64,000 bases of DNA from Phascolarctobacterium sp. GTDB lineage: Bacteria > Bacillota > Negativicutes > Acidaminococcales > Acidaminococcaceae. The notes under the pieces were generated by a model. That model did not search any database. It saw only the letters and a program-made list of their open reading frames with translations, and was not told where the DNA came from. The translations under genes and the position numbers were made by a program. Each line of letters opens with the position of its first letter. Positions within the stretch are counted from its first letter, which is position 1. Shown here in pieces: positions 41,911 through 51,583 of this stretch. The stretch lies in the NCBI GenBank assembly GCA_030523325.1, contig JAUNIS010000007.1, positions 217-64,216 of the forward strand, in the 5' to 3' direction.

Positions 41911-42173
41911 GGTTCTCCTCCTTTGAACACATAATCGTAAGATACAATATGAATAATTGAACGCACTGCCACGCAATTCCCACGAATGATTCACTGCGTA
42001 CATTCATGTAAAATTTTTCCTCACGGGCAGCTTGAACTTTGATGTTTCCCCCCACAAGCACACCATTTTTGTTCTTAGAAATCAGAATTTTCTTTCTATA
42101 ATATCTATGTTAATCATAAAATACAAAACTTATTCTTGTCAAGGGAGACTTTTTGAAAATTTTTCGCAGTCAA

Positions 42174-42205
42174 AAAACAAAGACGCAAAGCCTAAGCCTC
42201 GCGTC
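42174..42205 (-). terminator. Terminator after PFOR copy 2
   Basis: GACGC/GCGTC-based stem followed by TTTGTTTTTTG on the minus strand, 40 bp beyond the stop codon. Confidence 0.65.
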
Positions 42206-42245
42206 CTTGCGTGTTTTTATTTTATTTTTGTTTTAACAAGTCGCG

Positions 42246-45200
42246 TTATTTTCCAGCTAACTTCTTGTAGCCTGCGATTCTATTCATCGCGTCTTGTTCA
42301 GTCTTAGAGAGCAAGCCATCAGCTTGGTCCGGGAAGAGTTTTACGAGAGAGCTGAAGCGAACCTCACCCATGAGGAACTCACGGAAGTTTGCAGTGGGTT
42401 CCTTGCTGTCGAGGAAGAATGCTTGCTTACCCTCAGCTGCGAGAGCCGGGTTGTAGCGATAGGTTGCCCAATAGCCACATTCAACAGCACGTTTTTCTTC
42501 CAATTGGCTGCAGCCCATGCCAACCTTGAGACCATGATTGATGCAAGGTGCATAGCAGATAATGAGGGACGGTCCGTCATAAGCTTCTGCTTCGGCAATA
42601 GCCTTTAAGGTTTGAGCCTTGTCTGCTCCCATAGCAACTTGTGCTACATAAACATAGCCGTAGCTCATAGCCATCATGCCAAGATCTTTCTTCTTAGTCT
42701 TCTTGCCGGAAGCTGCGAACTGTGCGATTGCTGCAGTCGGAGTAGATTTAGAGGATTGACCACCGGTGTTGGAATATACTTCGGTATCAAATACCATAAC
42801 ATTAATGTTTTCGCCAGAAGCGAGCACGTGGTCAAGTCCGCCATAACCGATATCGTATGCCCAACCGTCGCCGCCAAAGATCCAGTGAGAACGTTTAACG
42901 AAGAATTGTTTTGCGTCATAAAGTGCTTTACATTTAGCACAGCCATCTTTGTATTTTTCCAAAGCAGCTACGAGAGCATCAGCTCTGTCGCGAGTGCCGC
43001 CACTTACTGCAAAGCCATCAACCCAAGCCTCGAGAGCTGCTTTGAGATCTTGAGGAAGTTCTGCTGCGAGCATTTCTTTAGCTTGATCCAAGGTGCGTTC
43101 ACGAGATTGACGTACGCCTACAAACATGCCTAAGCCGTATTCTGCGTTGTCTTCGAAGAGAGAGTTGCCCCAAGAAGGACCATGACCACAAGCATTAGTT
43201 GTGTAAGGCATGGACGGAGCAGAAGCACCCCAGATAGAAGAACAACCAGTTGCATTAGCAAGCATCATGCGATCGCCAACGAGTTGAGTAACCAATTTAG
43301 CATACGGAGTTTCACCGCAGCCACCGCATGCACCGGAGAATTCCAGATACGGTTTTTCGAATTGGATACCTTTAACATTATTTTTAGCCATCGGGTTAGC
43401 CTTGGGAGCAACCTCTTTCATTGCATAATTCCAAGCATCAGCTTGAGCAACTTGGCTAGCCAAGGGTTTCATTACAAGAGCTTTACCTTTAGGAGCCGGG
43501 CAAACTTGAGCGCAGTTACCACAGCCGGTGCAATCCAACGGAGAAACTTGCATGGTAAAGAGTAAACCTTTGGTGCCGAGACCAGCTTTAGATTTCATCA
43601 TCGCCGGAGCCTTAGCTGCTTCTTCTTCAGTCATGAGGACAGGACGAATAGCTGCATGTGGGCAAACAAATGCACATTGGTTACATTGAATACATGTTTC
43701 CATGTTCCATTCGGGAACGTTAATAGCAATGCCGCGTTTTTCGTAAGCGGATGTGCCGCAGGGGAAGGTGCCGTCGATATGATTCTTGAAAGCGCTAACA
43801 GGAAGGTTGTCGCCTTCGAGACGGTTCATAGGAACGAGCAGCTTATCAACAAATTCGTTGCCGGTAAGAGCCGGAGCGCCAGCAGATGCATCTGCGTTAG
43901 CCCAAGCAGCAGGTACGGGAACTTCGATAATTGCATCAATGCCTTTGTCGATGGCAGCGTTGTTCATATCAACAACGTCTTGACCCTTGTTGCCGTAAGA
44001 ATGTTCAACAGCGTCCTTCAAATATTTAACTGCATCTGCCAGAGGAATGATATCAGCCAGTTTGAAGAATGCAGATTGCATAATCATATTAATGCGTCCG
44101 CCCAAACCAATTTCTTGAGCAATCTTAACTGCGTCAATGATATAAAGCTTAACATTGTTTTCTGCAAAATATTTTTTAATTTTGCCAGGAAGCTCTGCGT
44201 CTAGTTGTTCAGGAGACCAGTTGCAGTTCAAAAGGAAGGTGCCGCCTTTTTTGAGTCCTGAAGTTACGTCATATTTATGAACGTAGGATTGGTTATGAAC
44301 AGCAACGAAATCGGCTTCATTAATAAGATAAGGAGCCATAATCGGAGTTGCACCAAAACGCAAATGGGATACGGTTACGCCGCCAGATTTTTTGGAGTCG
44401 TAATGGAAATAACCTTGCGCATACATATCGGTGTAGTCGCCGATGATTTTGATAGCTGATTTATTTGCACCAACGGTACCATCAGAGCCAAGGCCCCAGA
44501 ACTTGCAGCCTTTAGTTCCAGCAGGAGTAACATCGATATCCTTGCCTGCAGGAATGCTGGTATTGGTAACATCATCGTTAATGGAAACGGTAAAATGATC
44601 TTTCGGCTCTGCAGCTGCCAGATTGTCAAATACACCAACAACATCTTTTGGCAGAAGGTCTTTAGAACCTAAACCGTAACGACCGCCGATAATTTTCGGT
44701 CTACGATTAGATTCATAGAAAGCACTGCGTACATCTTCCATGAGAGGTTCAGCAAAACAGCCGGGTTCTTTAGTACGGTCGAGAACAGCTACGCGTTCAA
44801 CGGTTTCAGGAATTGCACCTAAGAAATGTTTAATGGAGAACGGACGATAAAGATGAACGCAAAGCACACCATATTTACCGCCTTCAGCATTTAATTTATC
44901 AACAACAGTGCGAACAACATCGGAGCCAGAGCCCATAATGATAATGATATCAGTTGCGTCTTGTGCACCGTAATAATTGAAGAGATGATATTCACGGCCG
45001 GTAATCTTAGAGATTTCGCCCATGTAATTTTCTACGATTTCAGGAAGAGCTTCGTAGTAAGAGTTAACGCCTTCACGAGTTTGGAAATAAATGTCCGGGT
45101 TTTGAGCTGTACCGCGCATAACGGGGGCATCGCAGTTCAAGCCTCTCTTACGAAAAGCATCAACTGCTTCCATATCGAGAAGTCCACGTAAGTTTTCGTA

Positions 45201-45758
45201 ATCCATGACTTCAATCTTTTGGATTTCGTGAGAGGTACGGAAACCGTCAAAGAAGTTCAGGAAAGGAACACGGCCTTTAATTGCAGCCAAGTGAGCAACT
45301 GCAGCCAGGTCCATAACTTCTTGAACAGAACCTTCACACAGCATAGCAAAGCCAGTTTGACGACAAGCCATAACGTCTTGATGGTCGCCAAAGATTGACA
45401 GTGAGGAAGCTGCCAGAGCACGAGCAGAAACATGGAATACTGCAGGCAATAATTCGCCAGCAATTTTATACATGTTGGGAATCATGAGTAAGAGGCCTTG
45501 AGATGCAGTATAGGTAGTAGTCAGAGCGCCAGATTGTAAAGAGCCATGTACAGCACCAGCTGCACCGCCTTCAGATTGCATTTCAACAAGCTTAACTTTT
45601 TGTCCGAAAAGATTAACTTTACCTTGAGCGGACCACTCATCTACGGCTTCAGCCATAGGAGAAGACGGAGTAATTGGATAGATTGCAGCAACATCAGTAA
45701 ATGCATAAGAAATGTGAGCCGCAGCTGTGTTGCCGTCCATGGTTTTCATTTTTGCCAT
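42246..45758 (-). CDS. nifJ: Pyruvate:ferredoxin (flavodoxin) oxidoreductase, copy 2
   Basis: 1170 residues, same length and the same motifs as copy 1 (CIQCNQCAFVCPHAAIRP, DCTGCGNCAQVCPAPKG, GACGGCGETPYAK, GDGWAYDIGYGGLDHV). Differences are spread along the chain, with the most variable parts around residues 880-930, so the duplication is not recent. The two genes also share the 3' flank TTTTAACAAGTCG. A universal stress protein gene lies 50 bp upstream on the same strand. Confidence 0.97.
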   Translation of the reverse strand: MAKMKTMDGNTAAAHISYAFTDVAAIYPITPSSPMAEAVDEWSAQGKVNLFGQKVKLVEMQSEGGAAGAVHGSLQSGALTTTYTASQGLLLMIPNMYKIAGELLPAVFHVSARALAASSLSIFGDHQDVMACRQTGFAMLCEGSVQEVMDLAAVAHLAAIKGRVPFLNFFDGFRTSHEIQKIEVMDYENLRGLLDMEAVDAFRKRGLNCDAPVMRGTAQNPDIYFQTREGVNSYYEALPEIVENYMGEISKITGREYHLFNYYGAQDATDIIIIMGSGSDVVRTVVDKLNAEGGKYGVLCVHLYRPFSIKHFLGAIPETVERVAVLDRTKEPGCFAEPLMEDVRSAFYESNRRPKIIGGRYGLGSKDLLPKDVVGVFDNLAAAEPKDHFTVSINDDVTNTSIPAGKDIDVTPAGTKGCKFWGLGSDGTVGANKSAIKIIGDYTDMYAQGYFHYDSKKSGGVTVSHLRFGATPIMAPYLINEADFVAVHNQSYVHKYDVTSGLKKGGTFLLNCNWSPEQLDAELPGKIKKYFAENNVKLYIIDAVKIAQEIGLGGRINMIMQSAFFKLADIIPLADAVKYLKDAVEHSYGNKGQDVVDMNNAAIDKGIDAIIEVPVPAAWANADASAGAPALTGNEFVDKLLVPMNRLEGDNLPVSAFKNHIDGTFPCGTSAYEKRGIAINVPEWNMETCIQCNQCAFVCPHAAIRPVLMTEEEAAKAPAMMKSKAGLGTKGLLFTMQVSPLDCTGCGNCAQVCPAPKGKALVMKPLASQVAQADAWNYAMKEVAPKANPMAKNNVKGIQFEKPYLEFSGACGGCGETPYAKLVTQLVGDRMMLANATGCSSIWGASAPSMPYTTNACGHGPSWGNSLFEDNAEYGLGMFVGVRQSRERTLDQAKEMLAAELPQDLKAALEAWVDGFAVSGGTRDRADALVAALEKYKDGCAKCKALYDAKQFFVKRSHWIFGGDGWAYDIGYGGLDHVLASGENINVMVFDTEVYSNTGGQSSKSTPTAAIAQFAASGKKTKKKDLGMMAMSYGYVYVAQVAMGADKAQTLKAIAEAEAYDGPSLIICYAPCINHGLKVGMGCSQLEEKRAVECGYWATYRYNPALAAEGKQAFFLDSKEPTANFREFLMGEVRFSSLVKLFPDQADGLLSKTEQDAMNRIAGYKKLAGK

Positions 45759-45811
45759 GTAAAATTACCTTCTTTCCTTAAAATTATATTTATAATTAAT
45801 GCGAGAGTGCA

Positions 45812-46246
45812 TTATTTAACAATTACAACTGGAACACTTGCGTATTGAGATACTTTGGAACTAACGGAGCCTAAGAAAAATTCTGCGATACCTGACAAGC
45901 CTCTGCTGCCAATAACAATCGCATCGCATTTTTTGTCCTCAGAGAGAGCAACAATGCGTTGAGATGGGTGACCAACCTCCAGAATGTATTCGGCTTTAAT
46001 TCCAGATGCTTCAAGCTTTTCTTTAGCAAGCTCTAAAACTTTATTGCCAATTTCTTCTAGGGCTTCATCTTGCGGAATAGCAACTCTTTCTAAGGGAATT
46101 GTTAAAAGGCTTACGTCGTTAAAGGTTTGTACAACATTGCAAATGATTAATTCGCCGGCAAATTTATCCGCCATAGCAATAGCACATTCAAGAGCATGCC
46201 AACTACCTTCACTACCATCAACGGGGACTAAAATTTTAGTAAACAT
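45812..46246 (-). CDS. Universal stress protein (UspA family)
   Basis: 144 residues from the ATG preceded by GGAGGTG (the longer frame adds 16 improbable residues). KILVPVDGSEGSWHALECAI at the N-terminus and the ATP-binding GSRGLSGIAEFFLGSVS near the C-terminus are typical. Its position before PFOR copy 2 suggests joint expression. Confidence 0.93.
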   Translation of the reverse strand: MFTKILVPVDGSEGSWHALECAIAMADKFAGELIICNVVQTFNDVSLLTIPLERVAIPQDEALEEIGNKVLELAKEKLEASGIKAEYILEVGHPSQRIVALSEDKKCDAIVIGSRGLSGIAEFFLGSVSSKVSQYASVPVVIVK

Positions 46247-46301
46247 AGTACACCTCCAAATTACGAATTTTAATGAAAAATATTTAGACCGCAAGAGGAA
46301 T

Positions 46302-46700
46302 TTATTCTCTACCGCGTTTTCTACGAGCTTCGTGAATACGTTCAGATTTTTTGGAACGCTTCTTGGGATTGTCTTTGGGATCGTAGTAATCGTATTTTAT
46401 TTCTTCCGGCTCGCCACCTATGGCTCTGTTCTCAAAGAAATAATAATAAATTGCAAGCCCGCCCACTAATAACAAGGGAATGGAGCCAATCATCCAATGA
46501 TACCCGCTTTCAATGCTGCGGAAAATAATCATATTATAGAAAACGATAATCGCAGGAACAATAATATATTGACCAAATTTTGCTTTCGAACTCTCTTTGC
46601 CCCAGTATTTAACGACCATGGCATAAGCAAGATATGCTACGGCAAACGAGACCAGGGACATAAAGACGATGAACACGAAAAATTTAAAACCAAATTCCAT
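46302..46700 (-). CDS. Membrane protein, 132 aa, unknown
   Basis: Three hydrophobic segments (FFVFIVFMSLVSFAVAYLAY; YIIVPAIIVFYNMIIF; WMIGSIPLLLVGGLAIYYYF) and a strongly charged cytoplasmic tail (PKKRSKKSERIHEARRKRG). No family recognised. Lies 55 bp upstream of the stress-protein gene on the same strand. Confidence 0.7.
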   Translation of the reverse strand: MEFGFKFFVFIVFMSLVSFAVAYLAYAMVVKYWGKESSKAKFGQYIIVPAIIVFYNMIIFRSIESGYHWMIGSIPLLLVGGLAIYYYFFENRAIGGEPEEIKYDYYDPKDNPKKRSKKSERIHEARRKRGRE

Positions 46701-46892
46701 GAAATGAAGACACCTCTCTTAAAAATTACATAATAATCCAAATAATATTATAACAGTAAATTGCTTTTATCGCTATGTTTCGAGCAAAAAGTATACAGAA
46801 TTTTTTCTAGAATATTTTCTATTAGCCAAATCAGTAAATTAGATGTATAATATAATAATGAATAATCATCGATAATTCTTGGAGGGGATTTT

Positions 46893-47132
46893 ATGATTTC
46901 TTATGCACCGCAGGGCGTTTGCTCGCGTAAAATTACTTTTGATATTGTAGATGGCAAGCTGCATAACGTACAATTTTTAGGTGGTTGCCCGGGTAATCTT
47001 TTAGCTATCGGTAAATTAGTCGAGGGCAAGGATGCTAAGGAAATTGCGGATACTTTACTTGGCAACGATTGTGGTGGTCGCGGTACTTCTTGTGCCGACC
47101 AGCTGGCACAAGCTATCTTGGCTAATTTATAA
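46893..47132 (+). CDS. TSCPD domain protein (TIGR03905-like), 79 aa
   Basis: YAPQGVCSRKITFDIVDGKLHNVQF, GGCPGNLLAI and GRGTSCADQLAQAI match the short TSCPD-domain proteins. Four Cys that could bind metal. GGAGGGG before the ATG. Function not established in the family. Confidence 0.88.
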   Translation: MISYAPQGVCSRKITFDIVDGKLHNVQFLGGCPGNLLAIGKLVEGKDAKEIADTLLGNDCGGRGTSCADQLAQAILANL

Positions 47133-47174
47133 TAAAAGCTTTATTGAAGATGTGTAAAGGAAGGAGGGAAAACA

Positions 47175-48128
47175 ATGTATAAGATTCTTAGAAGCACCGA
47201 AGCAGGTGGCGTACAAGAGTTAGAACTGAAGGACCTGTGCAAGGGTTGTTGGATTGACATTGTTGACCCTTCTGACGAAGAGCTCGCTGAGATTATGCAA
47301 GCCACGAATATTCGTGAGGACTTTTTAAAGCCTGCGTTGGATGATGACGAAAAGTCTCGTATCGAAATCGAGGACGATCAAATGCTTATCATCACGGATA
47401 TTCCTATTCTCCGTGCCAACAACGACTACGAAACCGTGCCGCTGGCAATTATTGCTACGGAAAATTACACGGTTACTGTTTGCTTGGAGCCCAACCGCGT
47501 CACGGCAGATTTTGGCGAACACAACGCGAAGGCCTTCGCCACATATAAACGCACTCGTTTTATCATCCAAATTCTTTATAAATCGGCAACGCTGTACTTA
47601 AGATATATTCGTACGATTATCAAACGCACGGATGATTTGGAAAAACATATTCGTCAGTCCCAAGAGAACAAGGATTTGTTCAGCCTGCTGGACCTACAAA
47701 ACTCCATGACTTACTTCTCCACTTCTCTTCGTAGCAACTCCATCGTCATGGAAAGGCTGATGCGTTTGCGTACCAGCACCCAGACCTCACAAATCATCAG
47801 AGTTTATGAGGAAGACGAGGACTTACTTGAGGACGCAATCATCGAATACAAGCAAGCCTTGGAAATGGTTGAGATGACGAGCCACATTCTGAACAACATC
47901 ATCGAGGTTTCGGCAAGCCTTATTTCCAACAATTTGAACAGAGTCATGAAGCTCCTTGCTAGCCTGACGATTATCCTCGCCATACCAACATTAATCAGCG
48001 GGCTTTGGGGTATGAATGTCACCGTTCCCTTTGCGGAAAATCCTTACGGCTTTGTCTTCGTCCTCGGCGGCGCCGTTACTCTGGCCGTGTGTGCGGCAGT
48101 ACTGCTCTATAAGAAGGACATGCTGTAA
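47175..48128 (+). CDS. corA: CorA-family magnesium transporter
   Basis: 317 residues. Large cytoplasmic N-terminal domain, long helix, and two C-terminal transmembrane helices; the first ends in GLWGMNV, the GMN selectivity motif, and the loop to the second is acidic/hydrophobic (VPFAENPYGF). AAGGAGGG upstream. Follows the TSCPD gene by 42 nt on the same strand. No Mg-sensing leader is visible. Confidence 0.93.
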   Translation: MYKILRSTEAGGVQELELKDLCKGCWIDIVDPSDEELAEIMQATNIREDFLKPALDDDEKSRIEIEDDQMLIITDIPILRANNDYETVPLAIIATENYTVTVCLEPNRVTADFGEHNAKAFATYKRTRFIIQILYKSATLYLRYIRTIIKRTDDLEKHIRQSQENKDLFSLLDLQNSMTYFSTSLRSNSIVMERLMRLRTSTQTSQIIRVYEEDEDLLEDAIIEYKQALEMVEMTSHILNNIIEVSASLISNNLNRVMKLLASLTIILAIPTLISGLWGMNVTVPFAENPYGFVFVLGGAVTLAVCAAVLLYKKDML

Positions 48129-48149
48129 GAGAAGTTATGAGGTAACAAT

Positions 48150-48380
48150 ATGTCTAAGATCAACAAAGAAAAACTTTTGGCTGGCTATGTGTTCGGTGAT
48201 ATTGATAACGAAGAATATGTTTACCTGCCGGGGAGCGAGATTGGTTCGGAGCATCCTATGTGCATTTTAGAGAAAAAAGGTGCGCGAGAGGATGTTTCTA
48301 TCGAGGAAGCTGTTGACTTGGTCAATCGCTTGGCCCTAAGAGCAGTTAAGCATCCCCTACTTGGTTTCAAATCCTTCTAA
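48150..48380 (+). CDS. Hypothetical protein, 76 aa
   Basis: Soluble, acidic (GDIDNEEYVYLPGSEIGSEH; EDVSIEEAVDLVNRLALRAV). Not recognised. 21 nt behind corA with GAGGT upstream, so in the same operon, and followed by a terminator. Confidence 0.65.
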   Translation: MSKINKEKLLAGYVFGDIDNEEYVYLPGSEIGSEHPMCILEKKGAREDVSIEEAVDLVNRLALRAVKHPLLGFKSF

Positions 48381-48398
48381 AAATTATCATAAGCATAC

Positions 48399-48436
48399 GG
48401 CTCTGGTTCAGAATTTGAACCGGAGCTTTATTTTTT
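48399..48436 (+). terminator. Terminator of the corA operon
   Basis: GCTCnGGTTCA/TGAACCnGAGC stem then TTTATTTTTT. Confidence 0.85.
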
Positions 48437-48510
48437 ATCTAAAACTAATTCGTCATCATACGCAAATGAAGTACGAGAAAATTCAGAAAAGTGTAATTTT
48501 TATCAAAAAA

Positions 48511-48565
48511 GTCCCTCATTTTTTTGTTAAAATCCTTGAAAAACTCCCTCATTTTTTTGTATAAT
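48511..48565 (+). promoter_or_regulatory. Promoter with tandem direct repeats, DUF4143 gene 1
   Basis: Direct repeats TCCCTCATTTTTTTGT at about 48512 and 48545, 33 bp apart. The second one overlaps a TTGAAA-18-TATAAT promoter (-10 at 48560-48565). Looks like an operator for repression. Confidence 0.6.
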
Positions 48566-48597
48566 AGAGAAAAGCCTTGGTTTTAGGAGGAAAAAAT

Positions 48598-49950
48598 ATG
48601 TACCTCAAAAGAAAAATAGATATTTTTTTAACAGAATGGCTCCAAGATGAAAATCGCAAACCGTTAATTATCAAAGGAGCCCGACAAATAGGTAAAACCG
48701 AATCCATTCTTCATTTTGCAAAAAAATTTTACGAATCTGTAATCTATATAAATTTCGTCGAAGAACCAAAATATAAGCACATCACAGACGATGGTTATAG
48801 CGTAGATAGTATTATTAAAAATATTTCACGCATGGACCCTGGTAAAACTTTTCTTCCAGAAAAAACCATTATCATCTTTGATGAATTGCAGGTGCATCCA
48901 GATATTGCAACTTCCTTAAAGTTCTTTAAGCTTGACGGTCGCTATGACGTTATTTGCAGCGGATCCTTGCTGGGCATAAATTATAAGCAAATAGAAAGCA
49001 ATAGCGTTGGCTATAAAACGGATTATACAATGCATTCTCTCGATTTCGAAGAATTTCTCTGGGCCAAGGGTTACGATGAAAATATAACACAAGATATGTT
49101 AGACCATATCACTAAACTACAATCCTTCAACGAAGGGGAAATGCATATTTACGAAAATATTTTTCTCGATTATTGCTTGTTAGGTGGCATGCCCGCTGTA
49201 CTCAGAGATTATATTGCAAAAGGAACATTCGAAGGCAGCTTAGAAACTCAACGCCAAATACTTGCCGATTACAAAGAAGATATTAGGAAATATGTTCAAG
49301 GTCTGGATCAAACACGAATAATAAACGTTTTCAATAAAATTCCAGTTCAGTTGGCAAAAGAAAATAAAAAATTTCAATTAAGCAAAGTTGCCACAGGGGC
49401 ACGTTTTAAAGACTATCGAGGATGTGTCGAATGGCTAATAGATTCGGGAATCATCAGAGCCTGCTATTGTTTGAATTATCCAGAGTTACCGTTAAAAGGC
49501 AATTACGACGAAGATAAATTCAAACTTTATATGAGCGATACGGGGCTTCTTGTTGCCACGTTAGATGAAGAAGCTCAAGATGATTTGCGCATCAACAAAA
49601 ACATAGGTGTTTACAAGGGTGCTCTTTACGAAAATATCGTTGCCGAAGCACTAACAAAGGCTGGGCTGGATTTATATTATTATAAAAAGGATGATTCGAC
49701 TCTCGAGGAAGATTTTTTTGTAAGAACCATGCATAATCTTGTTCCCGTGGAAGTCAAAGCCAAGCGAGGTACGGCTAAATCTTTACGCGTGTTAATTAAC
49801 AGCGATAAATACGAAGACATTACTTTTGGCATTAAACTTAGTGCAGGTAATATAGGTTTCGAAGAAGGTATTTTGACAATACCCTATTTCTGCGCTTATT
49901 TATTGAAAAAAATTCTAAAAAGCGACCTCTTAAATAGTCGCAAACTTTAA
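48598..49950 (+). CDS. AAA_14/DUF4143 ATPase, 450 aa
   Basis: Walker A IKGARQIGKTESI near residue 28, Walker B TIIIFDELQVHPD near residue 95, sensor SGSLLG, and a C-terminal DUF4143 part with VEVKAKRGTAKSL, a PD-(D/E)xK-like strand. Common in anaerobes and often multi-copy; role unproven, sometimes linked with defence or toxin-antitoxin-like behaviour. Start at the ATG with GGAGG 8 nt upstream. Confidence 0.85.
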   Translation: MYLKRKIDIFLTEWLQDENRKPLIIKGARQIGKTESILHFAKKFYESVIYINFVEEPKYKHITDDGYSVDSIIKNISRMDPGKTFLPEKTIIIFDELQVHPDIATSLKFFKLDGRYDVICSGSLLGINYKQIESNSVGYKTDYTMHSLDFEEFLWAKGYDENITQDMLDHITKLQSFNEGEMHIYENIFLDYCLLGGMPAVLRDYIAKGTFEGSLETQRQILADYKEDIRKYVQGLDQTRIINVFNKIPVQLAKENKKFQLSKVATGARFKDYRGCVEWLIDSGIIRACYCLNYPELPLKGNYDEDKFKLYMSDTGLLVATLDEEAQDDLRINKNIGVYKGALYENIVAEALTKAGLDLYYYKKDDSTLEEDFFVRTMHNLVPVEVKAKRGTAKSLRVLINSDKYEDITFGIKLSAGNIGFEEGILTIPYFCAYLLKKILKSDLLNSRKL

Positions 49951-50000
49951 TCAGGGTGTCCATATCATCAATGTCGGCCTCAGAAAATAGTTAATGCAGC

Positions 50001-50036
50001 AAAACGCAGGACCTCAGTTGGGGTTCTGCGTTTTTA
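50001..50036 (+). terminator. Terminator after DUF4143 gene 1
   Basis: AAAACGCAGnACC/GGTnCTGCGTTTTT stem-loop. Confidence 0.85.
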
Positions 50037-50050
50037 TTTAGCTTTTTTAC

Positions 50051-50131
50051 TGAAAGATTTTGCGGGTTTTAGTAAAATCTTTCACTATACTGAAAGATTT
50101 TCTTGCTTTTGGTAAAATCTTTCAGTATAAT
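50051..50131 (+). promoter_or_regulatory. Promoter with two palindromes, DUF4143 gene 2
   Basis: TGAAAGATTTT/AAAATCTTTCA inverted repeats at 50051-50084 and again at 50091-50124 (period 40). The second palindrome overlaps TTGCTT-17-TATAAT (50103-50131). Strong candidate operator for autoregulation. Confidence 0.7.
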
Positions 50132-50169
50132 AGGTAAGGAAACCTATACTAAGGAAAGGATATGATTTC

Positions 50170-51354
50170 ATGATTGGCAGAGAGCATTATATAAAAATGA
50201 TACGTCCTTTTTATGATTCTGATTTAATCAAAATCATAACCGGAATTAGGCGTAGTGGAAAGTCCATCATTTTAGAGCAAATTATGTTAGAGATGCGAGC
50301 TAAATCTGACAATATTATTTATCTTAATTTTGAAGACCGCAAGGTTACTTCCCAAATCACGAACTGCGACGAGTTAATTGCCTATGTGGAAAATACTTCC
50401 TTGCCAAGCGAACAAGCCTACGTTTTTTTAGATGAGGTGCAAGAGTTACCTGGTTGGCAGGAGGCGTGCAAGACCTTAAGGCTGCACAATTGCTCCGTCT
50501 TTATTACTGGCTCCAATTCTAAATTACTCTCGGGTGAATTCACCAAAGAATTAAGCGGTCGCTACGTTTCTTTTCGGGTGCGTCCTTTTGTTTACAAGGA
50601 GATACAAGAATACGCAAGTCTTTTAGGAAAAGAAGTAAGCGTTACCGACTATCTTATTTGGGGCGGCTTCCCAAAACGTTTTGAGTTTAACACGGTAGAA
50701 GATCAAGAGCGCTATCTGAACGATTTAGATGACACCATTATTCTCAACGACTTGGTGCAACGCTACAATATTCGCAAGGTACGACTTTTTCGTAAGCTTG
50801 TGAATTATATTTTACGCAACAACGCAAGAATTTTCTCCGCAGCTTCGGTAAATAATTATCTCAAGCATGAGTTGGAGTCCTGCTCTATCAACACCATCAT
50901 TAAATATCTTGACTATTTGCAGGAAGCTTATATAATTGATTCCGTTAAATTATATTCTCCCAAAGTGAAAAAAGAGCTCAGCTATTATGCCAAGCTCTAT
51001 AATGGAGACGTCGCCTTTAACTCCTTGCGTGCTTTGAATAATCGTTACGATTTAACGCACAACCTGGAGAATATTGTTTACAACGAGCTCGTCTATATGG
51101 GCTACGATATTTACGTCTATGATAATGCTGGCAAGGAGATTGACTTTCTTTGCACAAAAAACGGTAAGCAATACTACGTTCAGGTTGCCTATAGTGTTGC
51201 GGAAGACAAGACCTACGAACGAGAATTCAACGCCTTCAAAAACCTCGACAATCTCTCGCAAAAAATTATCATCACCAACGACGAGCTTGACTACTCCACA
51301 AGCAACGTCAAACATATAAAATTAAAGGATTTCTTGTTAATGCAGGAGTTGTAA
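50170..51354 (+). CDS. AAA_14/DUF4143 ATPase, 394 aa
   Basis: Walker A ITGIRRSGKSIIL (about 23-35), Walker B YVFLDEVQELPGW, sensor FITGSNSKLLSG, and a C-terminal KEIDFLCTKNGKQYYVQVAY with a nuclease-like strand pattern. Same family as the preceding gene but not a close copy. Separate promoter and terminator. Confidence 0.87.
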   Translation: MIGREHYIKMIRPFYDSDLIKIITGIRRSGKSIILEQIMLEMRAKSDNIIYLNFEDRKVTSQITNCDELIAYVENTSLPSEQAYVFLDEVQELPGWQEACKTLRLHNCSVFITGSNSKLLSGEFTKELSGRYVSFRVRPFVYKEIQEYASLLGKEVSVTDYLIWGGFPKRFEFNTVEDQERYLNDLDDTIILNDLVQRYNIRKVRLFRKLVNYILRNNARIFSAASVNNYLKHELESCSINTIIKYLDYLQEAYIIDSVKLYSPKVKKELSYYAKLYNGDVAFNSLRALNNRYDLTHNLENIVYNELVYMGYDIYVYDNAGKEIDFLCTKNGKQYYVQVAYSVAEDKTYEREFNAFKNLDNLSQKIIITNDELDYSTSNVKHIKLKDFLLMQEL

Positions 51355-51376
51355 AGCGGGTTGAAAAATTAATATC

Positions 51377-51402
51377 AAGGATGACTCGGACATCCTTATT
51401 TT
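51377..51402 (+). terminator. Terminator after DUF4143 gene 2
   Basis: AAGGATG/CATCCTT stem then ATTTTG. Confidence 0.6.
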
Positions 51403-51421
51403 GTATACATTTTAAAATGAG

Positions 51422-51450
51422 TTTACACTTGCTAACTGTCGTGGTATAAT
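51422..51450 (+). promoter_or_regulatory. Promoter of SLH porin A
   Basis: TTTACA (51422-51427), 17 bp, TATAAT (51445-51450); leaves a leader of about 125 nt. Confidence 0.7.
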
Positions 51451-51583
51451 CAAAACAGCAATTAATTTTTGAAATAATACAAGCTTGGATTTCCTTGGAC
51501 TTTTCAAGAAAGTTTTTACATGAAAAATAGCAAGTAATAATCTGAGTTGATTGCTATACATTTTTATTATGGAGGCTATTACT

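Noticed and set aside
37025..45848. Many long plus-strand frames opposite the PFOR genes (up to 285 codons)
   Set aside because: Shadows of GC-biased, highly conserved coding sequence on the other strand; no ribosome sites and the PFOR motifs are decisive.
48361..48564. 67-codon frame after the corA operon
   Set aside because: It consists of the terminator and the tandem promoter repeats of the next gene.
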